Shown: in pieces, positions 62,601-64,000 of the stretch
Layout of the letters: each line of letters begins with the position of its first letter
Position numbering within the stretch: position 1 is the first letter of the stretch
NCBI RefSeq assembly: GCF_035046505.1
Contig: NC_089821.1
Location: forward strand, 182,684,031 to 182,748,030
Direction: 5' to 3'
DNA: 64,000 nucleotides
Source: Tiliqua scincoides
Lineage: Eukaryota > Chordata > Lepidosauria > Squamata > Scincidae
Translations under genes and position numbers: made by a program
Notes under the pieces: model-generated
What the model was told of the DNA's origin: nothing
Database searches by the model: none
Seen by the model: only the letters and a program-made list of their open reading frames with translations

Positions 62601-63845
62601 CCTAAGCTGTATCATTTACATACATTCTTATGGGAAAAATATTTTCCATTTATGTATTTTTGAGATACTTACTGCTTTTCAAAAACAGTCCTTGTATAAA
62701 ATGAGAGGTATCTGTACTACTGAAGTTTCAACATAATTCTCTCAAGTAATTCTGGACATTTCATCTCCAGAAACAGATGGGATGTCTTTGGAGATGGAAA
62801 GGTATACAGTATTAATATAGACCATGTCCATCTAAAACTTCTTATGCACTAAAACTGCTAAGCACTCCTTATATTTAGGCTAAAATAGAATTTGAATCCA
62901 GGCTAACACTTTATTTTGGCAATACCCCCAAAATATGCTGTAAAGACAATCATGTTAGATAAAATTGTTACATACTCTAATCTTAGATGTATTTTTTTGC
63001 AACGTCAATTCATTCTACAAGAATGATCTACTGAGAACCCATCGCCTTGTAACAGCTGGGCAACACACCGTGTAAGCCACCTTTCCCACTCACCATCAGA
63101 GACATTCTGGGCTGCTATGGCAACATGCAGGAGATGCTGCTTGGTTTGCTGAGCGCCTACATGCTGCTATCACTGCCCAGAATGGCTCTGACAGAGTGGG
63201 AAGGGCCGCTTACATGGCGCATTGCAACACCTGCAGCACTTACCATTCCCCCCCCAGCTACACTATTGTTTATGCACACTGTGATATATGACTTCAAGCA
63301 CCCAACTTAGATTATCTTGGAACCTGGAACTATTTAAAAATAAAACAAAATCCAGTAACCAGCAACTTTATTTTGTTTGTGGTTATAGAGAAAAGTTTAA
63401 AAACATACTGCAGCATCTGTTACTGTCTGAATACTGAAAATCATCACGGACTGATTCAGCCCAAAGGTCTGTCTAGTCAATCACTCTGCTGCAGTACATT
63501 TCTGAGTTTTTGTTGTTAAAAAATTTGCATGTCTCTATACCGAAAAAGCCCTCTTAAAACACTAATACAGAAATGGCCATGGCTAGGCTGTATTAATATT
63601 GTTCATTTTGAATATTAATATTGTTGAGAGCTTAGGTTGTTGATCTTTTTGAATTTACCTTAGAAATCCTTGCAATGCTTCAGAATCATTGGAGTCCAGC
63701 TCCTTATTTAATCTTGAATAGTCAATGGTAGATGATGCCCCGTTCTCAAGGTTAGCAAAGAATCTCTCCTTTTCTTCTTGTTCTTCCAAAGTATCCAGTC
63801 CAACTCCTCCAAAATTCTCATTATATCCTGAAGCCACAACTGAAT
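24517..63845 (-). CDS. CEP162: Centrosomal protein 162 (KIAA1009/QN1), 23 of its coding exons; N-terminal exons lie beyond the window
   Basis: Exons, 5' to 3' on the minus strand: 63845-63659, 61951-61884, 59805-59726, 57297-57270, 55313-55194, 53493-53302, 51921-51840, 50973-50700, 46606-46348, 45575-45430, 44894-44670, 43682-43545, 41444-41332, 40711-40606, 39878-39752, 38799-38636, 37849-37745, 35955-35725, 33527-32857, 31899-31758, 28542-28444, 28196-28062, 24726-24517. They total 3902 nt, about 1300 residues; human CEP162 is about 1400. The family is known to bind axonemal microtubules at the distal end of the mother centriole and to promote transition-zone assembly with CEP290. Hallmarks: [14 protein letters not shown] and [15 protein letters not shown] in an acidic disordered front part, [12 protein letters not shown], a basic [11 protein letters not shown] stretch, then about 820 residues of near-continuous coiled coil starting at [16 protein letters not shown]. 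That coil includes [40 protein letters not shown] and [16 protein letters not shown]. All intron phases chain and no exon carries an internal stop. All donors are GT except one GC. Confidence 0.96.
25450..26023 (-). mobile_element. Solo LTR of a retrovirus-like/LTR element (fossil)
   Basis: 574 bp bounded by TGTCAGGT and ACCTGACA, with identical 5-bp target duplications AACCT at 25445-25449 and 26024-26028. A TATATAT box near 25733-25740 and a following ACAAGCTTCTGCAACC stretch suggest transcription toward lower coordinates. No internal genes are present: this is the relic left by LTR-LTR recombination. The intact ends and duplication suggest moderate or young age. Confidence 0.85.
26339..26815. 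mobile_element. hAT-type non-autonomous element, about 477 bp
   Basis: Begins CAGTGGTTCCCAACC and ends GGTTGGGAACCACTG, perfect 15-bp inverted ends. The flanking 8 bp match only partly. It lies inside the 25228-27144 element. Confidence 0.8.
27436..27532. repeat. CR1-like fragment
   Basis: AGAGTTGGAAGGACCAGAAG and ATCCAGTCCAACCCTCTGCT are the common CR1/L3 LINE phrase. Confidence 0.6.
28062..28196 (-). CDS. CEP162: CEP162 exon w22
   Basis: 135 nt, 45 codons, phase 0 at both ends, with acceptor CACATTTCAG and donor GTAAAT. It encodes [20 protein letters not shown] and [17 protein letters not shown]. Confidence 0.96.
28444..28542 (-). CDS. CEP162: CEP162 exon w21
   Basis: 99 nt, 33 codons, phase 0 at both ends, with acceptor TTCTACAG and donor GTAAAT. 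It encodes [20 protein letters not shown] through REEILQKE. Confidence 0.95.
28896..29048. repeat. MITE-like element, CAATCCTA-ended group (about 150 bp)
   Basis: Opens GACCAATCCTATCCAAATTT and closes AGTTGGATAGGATTGCGC, with the internal CTCCTCAAGATAAGGCAACA phrase typical of the group. It lies in the CEP162 intron between w20 and w21. Confidence 0.65.
29556..29621. repeat. (CA)n microsatellite
   Basis: About 33 uninterrupted CA units in a CEP162 intron; probably highly length-variable. Confidence 0.97.
30466..31260. mobile_element. DNA-element-like unit with mirrored ends
   Basis: The left end near GAGCCTTCTTATCTGCAG is mirrored at the right by GATGCCTAGTTATCTGCAG read on the minus strand. 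The inner words ATCCACGGTTTTCAGCATT and GGGGTTGCAAGAATGGAGCC belong to a dispersed squamate repeat I recognise only loosely. An L2-like fragment (about 30665-31090) is nested in the middle. Confidence 0.45.
31262..31443 (-). repeat. Sauria-type SINE with tRNA-derived head
   Basis: Minus strand: an A-box-like ATAACTCAGCAGAAGAGCAC, then a B box GGTTCAGTCCC, then TGGAATCTCCAGTTAAGTGG and GAGAGACCCTCTGCC, in the order found in Sauria SINEs of lizards and snakes. The 3' half is diverged. This is not a functional tRNA gene. Confidence 0.75.
31758..31899 (-). CDS. CEP162: CEP162 exon w20
   Basis: 142 nt with acceptor ACTACAG and donor GTAAAA. It encodes [19 protein letters not shown] and [19 protein letters not shown]. 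Confidence 0.95.
32857..33527 (-). CDS. CEP162: CEP162 exon w19 (largest exon)
   Basis: 671 nt with acceptor TGTCTTTTCAG and donor GTAATA. It encodes about 223 residues of coiled coil, including [39 protein letters not shown] and [20 protein letters not shown]. It ends with two bases of a split arginine codon. Confidence 0.98.
34061..34192. repeat. Inverted repeat, about 50-bp arms
   Basis: CTCAGAAACTGGGTGG (34081-34096) on the plus strand is mirrored by CCACCCAGTTTCTGAG (about 34137-34152), with GATCATGCAGCC / GGTTGCAAGATC extending the arms. A third copy of the same motif sits at about 34748-34812 in direct orientation. Confidence 0.75.
34215..34500. repeat. Larger CAATCCTG-ended element, partial
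   Basis: CAGCCCAATCCTGAGCTGCC starts a GC-rich block with a CCTGGGTAAGGCAAATTAGC phrase shared with the other CAATCCTA-group copies. The right end is unclear. The long frames on both strands here are chance. Confidence 0.4.
35568..35656. repeat. Short CAATCCTA-type repeat, well preserved
   Basis: TTGCAATCCTATGCCCATTT, then CCTGGGAGTAAGCCTGCTGA, TTCTGAGTAGACCTGCATAG and GATTGTGCTG. Both inverted ends are visible. It lies about 70 bp from CEP162 exon w18. Confidence 0.65.
35725..35955 (-). CDS. CEP162: CEP162 exon w18
   Basis: 231 nt, 77 codons, phase 0 at both ends, with acceptor TTTTTTGAAAG and donor GTGACA. It encodes [20 protein letters not shown], an alanine-rich turn, and [20 protein letters not shown]. 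Confidence 0.97.
36157..36953. mobile_element. hAT-like non-autonomous element rich in GACTCAAGTC words, about 0.8 kb
   Basis: The right end GACTTGCACATCCCTG has a diverged partner at the left (GATATGCATGCAAGTT). GACTCAAGT/GACTCGTG-type words repeat on both flanks around an unrelated centre. Boundaries are approximate and no target duplication was recognised. Confidence 0.45.
37051..37577. repeat. Right copy of the duplicated ~0.5-kb segment
   Basis: Same orientation on the plus strand as 20548-21034. The main difference is a local expansion of a TATATACTCATATACTACT-type tandem run near 37319-37375. It lies about 170 bp from CEP162 exon w17, in the intron that follows it. Confidence 0.93.
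37745..37849 (-). CDS. CEP162: CEP162 exon w17 (GC donor)
   Basis: 105 nt, 35 codons, phase 0 at both ends, with acceptor TTGAATAG. It encodes [10 protein letters not shown] and [20 protein letters not shown]. The donor is CAG|GCATGT, a GC-AG intron: the next exon continues VKEMEG exactly, while the nearest GT would shift the frame. Confidence 0.94.
37850..38635 (-). other. CEP162: CEP162 intron w16-w17, nothing recognised
   Basis: AT-rich intron without clear repeat or exon. Confidence 0.7.
38636..38799 (-). CDS. CEP162: CEP162 exon w16
   Basis: 164 nt with acceptor TTTCTTTCTAG and donor GTAATT. It encodes [18 protein letters not shown] and the very conserved [20 protein letters not shown]. 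Confidence 0.97.
38800..39751 (-). other. CEP162: CEP162 intron w15-w16, nothing recognised
   Basis: An intron with chance frames only and a C-run near 39553-39561. Confidence 0.7.
39752..39878 (-). CDS. CEP162: CEP162 exon w15
   Basis: 127 nt with acceptor GAATGTAG and donor GTAAAG. It encodes [20 protein letters not shown] and [16 protein letters not shown]. The acceptor has an unusual purine/G-run (G10) just upstream instead of a long pyrimidine tract. Confidence 0.95.
40343..40580. repeat. MITE-like element, CAATCCTA-ended group (about 235 bp)
   Basis: GGGCCCAGTCCTATCTAACT opens it, an internal AGCACTGGAAAATTGGAT faces inward, and CCAACAGGATTGGGTT closes it. The right edge lies about 25 bp from the 3' end of CEP162 exon w14, inside the intron near the donor. 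Confidence 0.6.
40606..40711 (-). CDS. CEP162: CEP162 exon w14
   Basis: 106 nt with donor GTTAGC. It encodes [20 protein letters not shown] and [12 protein letters not shown]. The acceptor is AATTAG; a second AG two bases on (AATTAGAG) would break the phase. Confidence 0.92.
41332..41444 (-). CDS. CEP162: CEP162 exon w13
   Basis: 113 nt with acceptor TTTAATTAAG and donor GTGAGT. It encodes [18 protein letters not shown] and [14 protein letters not shown], and ends with two bases of a lysine codon. Confidence 0.94.
41445..42828 (-). other. CEP162: CEP162 intron w12-w13, left part, nothing recognised
   Basis: No exon. A small direct duplication, CAGCACACCGTCTGACAAG, occurs twice at about 42060-42100. 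Confidence 0.65.
42831..43430. repeat. Larger CAATCCTA-ended element, about 600 bp, GC-rich
   Basis: Left end CAGCCTGATCCTGAGCCC, right end CCATTAGGATTGGGCTG. Internal blocks (TAGACCCATTGGGG..., GGTAAGAGAACTGG) recur in 51240-51775, 53890-54250 and 60588-61165. The interior is non-coding. Confidence 0.55.
43545..43682 (-). CDS. CEP162: CEP162 exon w12
   Basis: 138 nt, 46 codons, phase 0 at both ends, with acceptor TTTTATCAG and donor GTAAGG. It contains the coiled-coil block [18 protein letters not shown]. Confidence 0.95.
43955..44508. repeat. Larger CAATCCTA-group element, about 550 bp, very GC-rich
   Basis: A purine-rich, GC-rich island (about 44090-44330) in an AT-rich intron. The right end is CAGCTCAGGATTGGGCTG. 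The left part ATATGCTGTACGGCATGTTT resembles the end region of the copies at 51660 and 61070. The long frames are on both strands and are chance. Confidence 0.5.
44670..44894 (-). CDS. CEP162: CEP162 exon w11 (start of coiled coil)
   Basis: 225 nt, phase 0 at both ends, with acceptor TTTTTTTTAAACTAG and donor GTACTG. It encodes [19 protein letters not shown] and the long coil up to [12 protein letters not shown] hAT-type element begins only about 30 bases upstream of this exon on the intron side (see 44926-45153). Confidence 0.93.
44926..45153. mobile_element. hAT-type MITE, 228 bp, next to a CEP162 splice acceptor
   Basis: Ends CAGCTATTTTCAACC and GGTTGAAAATCACTG form 15-bp inverted repeats with two mismatches. 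The flanks carry identical 8-bp duplications ATCTAGAG at 44918-44925 and 45154-45161. The near target duplication starts 24 bases beyond the boundary of CEP162 exon w11. Confidence 0.92.
45430..45575 (-). CDS. CEP162: CEP162 exon w10
   Basis: 146 nt with acceptor GTCACAAAG and a strong GTAAGT donor. The frame set by w9 reads [15 protein letters not shown] through [18 protein letters not shown], like the family's PSATN...QSKTRD stretch. A second open frame over the same bases is hydrophobic and does not match the phase. Confidence 0.88.
45679..46011. mobile_element. hAT-type element, about 333 bp
   Basis: AGTGGTTCCCAAAGT at the left and ACTTTGGGAACCATT at the right are near-perfect inverted ends. 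It sits between two AT-rich TATACTATATAT-type stretches (45600-45670 and 46012-46070). The target duplication is not clear. Confidence 0.7.
46348..46606 (-). CDS. CEP162: CEP162 exon w9 (basic stretch)
   Basis: 259 nt with acceptor TTCCTCTCAG and donor GTAACT. It encodes a basic, serine/lysine-rich region ending in [12 protein letters not shown], a family hallmark. Basic disordered regions of this kind often contact microtubules; whether this one does is inference. Confidence 0.94.
46607..47580 (-). other. CEP162: CEP162 intron w8-w9, right-hand repeat-poor part
   Basis: A block at about 47140-47420 contains mirrored CTCTGAGGCT / CCTCAGAGAGG words, probably a decayed DNA element; not assigned. 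Confidence 0.4.
47582..49235 (-). mobile_element. Gypsy-type LTR element, incomplete fossil
   Basis: On the minus strand, a pol remnant (about 49235-48820) with reverse-transcriptase C-terminal and RNase H motifs ([33 protein letters not shown]) is followed by a purine-rich tract. An LTR of about 907 bp then spans 48488-47582, bounded by TGTCA and TGACA. The second LTR and the rest of the coding region are not present. It is broken, with several breaks. The recognisable protein and sharp LTR ends suggest moderate age. It lies in the CEP162 intron between w8 and w9. Confidence 0.85.
49236..50560 (-). other. CEP162: CEP162 intron w8-w9, remaining part
   Basis: No exon or assigned repeat. CACTCCCAGTAGCCTCCTGC near 50443 recurs near 62352 (with CCATCTTG words after it), so an unnamed dispersed repeat has ends in both places. 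A G10 run lies at about 49746-49756. Confidence 0.4.
50700..50973 (-). CDS. CEP162: CEP162 exon w8
   Basis: 274 nt with acceptor TTTCTGTAG and donor GTAAGC. It encodes a low-conservation polar linker ([13 protein letters not shown] ... KTNQ). Placement rests on open frame, splice sites and phase fit (2 to 0) more than on sequence match. Confidence 0.85.
51240..51775. repeat. Larger CAATCCTA-group element, partial
   Basis: The phrases GGTCTCCTTGGAGTAAGGAG, CATGTAGCACCTCTGCAG and TGTGCCTTATGACATA occur in the same order as at 60588-61165, in the same orientation. The outer left end is missing. The right edge is about 65 bp from CEP162 exon w7. Confidence 0.5.
51840..51921 (-). CDS. CEP162: CEP162 exon w7
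   Basis: 82 nt with acceptor GGTTTAG and donor GTATTC. It encodes [16 protein letters not shown], the family's LEGLMKPIR-type block. Confidence 0.92.
52795..53255. repeat. Probable dispersed DNA element
   Basis: AATCCATGGATTTT and AAAAATCCATGAATTTT near the left, with TGGCAACAGAACCCTCG near the right, follow the pattern of a common squamate repeat. It contains ATTGATGGATT/AATCCATCAA inverted words. Ends are not sharply defined. Confidence 0.35.
53302..53493 (-). CDS. CEP162: CEP162 exon w6
   Basis: 192 nt with acceptor CCTTCATTAG and donor GTAAAT. It carries the conserved [20 protein letters not shown] helix-like motif, followed by a polar, serine/asparagine-rich stretch. Confidence 0.94.
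53890..54445. repeat. Composite of a CAATCCTA-group element and a hAT-type right end
   Basis: GTTTCCTTGGGGTAAGAGAA and CACCAATGGGTCTCCTTGG mark the first. The last 30 bp, CAACCCACCAGTTTGAGAACCACTG written in two parts (CAACCCACCAG, TTTGAGAACCACTG), mark a hAT-type terminus whose left end I could not find. Confidence 0.4.
55194..55313 (-). CDS. CEP162: CEP162 exon w5
   Basis: 120 nt with acceptor CTTTTTAG and donor GTAAGC. It encodes [18 protein letters not shown] and then MNGT in a disordered region, split-codon phase 1 at both ends. Confidence 0.9.
55314..56563 (-). other. CEP162: CEP162 intron w4-w5, right-hand part
   Basis: No exon. A partial MITE-like end lies at about 56189-56252 (TTCCCTTACCTTGTGGCTAC ... 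GGATAGGATTGGGTCC). Confidence 0.5.
56564..56844. mobile_element. hAT-type MITE, about 281 bp
   Basis: Starts CAGTGGTTCTCAAA and ends TTTGAGGAAACACTG. The flanks ACCTAGAC and ACCAAGAC are an 8-bp target duplication with one mismatch. Confidence 0.8.
57270..57297 (-). CDS. CEP162: CEP162 exon w4, 28-nt microexon
   Basis: The acceptor CTGTTTAG ends next to 57297 and the donor GTATAA follows 57270. It encodes EKKAGMLAK plus one base. The following exon completes a valine to read MLAKVVLDS, matching the family's EKTGMLANVVLLDS. It is needed to keep the frame between w3 and w5. Confidence 0.9.
57885..58290. mobile_element. hAT-type element, about 406 bp
   Basis: CAGTGGTCTTCAACCTTTTT at the left is mirrored by AAGGTTGAAGAACAATG at the right, with GACCCTAAT / GGGGTCCTGACCCC words inside. 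Target duplications are degraded. Confidence 0.75.
58888..59010 (-). repeat. L2-like LINE 3' end with (ATT)n tail
   Basis: ATTATTAACAGTATTTATAT, then ACCGCTTTTCAACTCAAAGT and GGGCTCACAATCTAAA. It closely matches 23425-23565. Confidence 0.65.
59726..59805 (-). CDS. CEP162: CEP162 exon w3
   Basis: 80 nt with a strong TTTTTTTCTTCCAG acceptor and donor GTAAGC. It encodes [17 protein letters not shown], matching the family's YS(D/E)DFE acidic motif. Confidence 0.92.
60283..60375. repeat. Short CAATCCTA-type repeat, well preserved
   Basis: GCCCAATCCTATGCATGCCT at the left and AGCATGGATAGGATTGCAGC at the right are clear inverted ends of a roughly 90-bp unit. Confidence 0.7.
60588..61165. repeat. 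Larger CAATCCTA-group element, about 575 bp
   Basis: Opens ACACAATCCTATGCTGC and ends around GAGGATCGGGATGCCCAG. The internal order matches 51240-51775. Confidence 0.55.
61282..61782. mobile_element. hAT-ended foldback element with a long internal palindrome, about 501 bp
   Basis: Ends CAGCGGTTCTCAAAC and TTTAAGAACCACTG are inverted. Inside, the left arm (from about 61350) and right arm (to about 61710) are near-complete reverse complements: ATCCCCAGGATCACGTTGCT faces a mirrored GTGATCCTGGGGAT, and GTGGGCGCAAAGCAC faces GTGCTTTGCGCCCAC across a 16-nt loop at 61507-61522. The flanks CACTACAG and CCCTGCAG are a possible 8-bp duplication with two mismatches. The element ends 102 bp from CEP162 exon w2. 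Confidence 0.85.
61884..61951 (-). CDS. CEP162: CEP162 exon w2
   Basis: 68 nt with acceptor TTTTGGTAG and donor GTAACA. It encodes an acidic stretch ([16 protein letters not shown]). Its phase fits both neighbours. Confidence 0.88.
62206..62270 (+). repeat. L2-like LINE 3' tail
   Basis: CTTCGGGGAGAAAGGCAGAA, then TACAAATCAAATCAAATCAA and a TAAATAA tail. Confidence 0.5.
62271..63658 (-). other. CEP162: CEP162 intron w1-w2, right-hand part
   Basis: No exon. A weak SINE/CR1-like phrase (about 63450-63500, GTCTGTCTAGTCAATCACT) is present; otherwise AT-rich. Confidence 0.45.
63659..63845 (-). CDS. CEP162: CEP162 exon w1 (most 5' exon in window)
   Basis: 187 nt with acceptor AATTTAG and donor GTAAAT. 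It encodes the best-conserved front block, [17 protein letters not shown] through [15 protein letters not shown]. It opens with two bases of a split codon, so at least one further coding exon lies right of base 64000. Confidence 0.95.
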
Positions 63846-64000
63846 CTAAATTTTAAGAGTATCAGAATATACATGAGAATTCAGAGCAGAAAATTAATAT
63901 GGATCTATTTTCATGTGGTTAAGTGAATGACAGCTTAACAGTGTCCAGACACTGATATACATATCTCTCATTCCAAACAAGAGATTTGTGGGCACTCAGA
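63846..64000 (-). other. CEP162: CEP162 intron running out of the window
   Basis: The acceptor of exon w1 lies at 63846-63847. The upstream exons with the start codon are not included. Confidence 0.85.

Noticed and set aside
1-64000. CRISPR arrays, operons, phage-type or bacterial features
   Set aside because: The window is intron-rich vertebrate DNA. Its repeats are microsatellites and transposable elements.

Overview
The window is nuclear DNA from a vertebrate, almost certainly a squamate reptile. It holds intron-split genes, CR1 LINE 3' ends that close on the usual TTCTTATGTTCTTA-type tail, at least one Sauria-type tRNA-headed SINE, L2-like LINE tails and many short DNA transposons. There are no bacterial-style operons, CRISPR arrays or free-standing RNA genes. 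Most long uninterrupted reading frames are chance frames in introns or repeats.

Two host genes lie tail to tail. On the plus strand, MRAP2 (melanocortin receptor accessory protein 2) has its whole coding sequence in three exons: 16301-16427, 19458-19557 and 21289-21682. Together they encode 206 residues. No untranslated first exon was found in bases 1-16293. On the minus strand, CEP162 (KIAA1009/QN1, a centriole and cilium-base protein) has 23 coding exons between 63845 and 24517. They sum to 3902 nt, or about 1300 residues. All splice phases chain without a break from the first exon seen to the stop codon. The N-terminal roughly 100 residues lie beyond base 64000. The MRAP2-CEP162 neighbourhood and orientation match the mammalian arrangement.

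Layout: 1-16293 is upstream DNA or intron 1 of MRAP2, with repeats but no gene. MRAP2 coding exons span 16294-21682, with a decayed CR1 LINE and a recently copied segment filling intron 3. A short convergent intergenic stretch of about 2.8 kb follows (21683-24478). From 24479 to the right end is CEP162, its introns loaded with hAT-type elements, CAATCCTA-ended MITE-like repeats, a solo LTR, the remains of a Gypsy-type LTR element and a large foldback palindrome.

I see no new gene system. The points worth a second look are splicing and transposon details: a GC-AG intron, a 28-nt microexon, a hAT element placed about 24 nt from a splice acceptor, a nearly identical 0.5-kb segment in introns of both genes, a nested transposon stack in the last CEP162 intron, and a roughly 0.5-kb foldback element beside a CEP162 exon.
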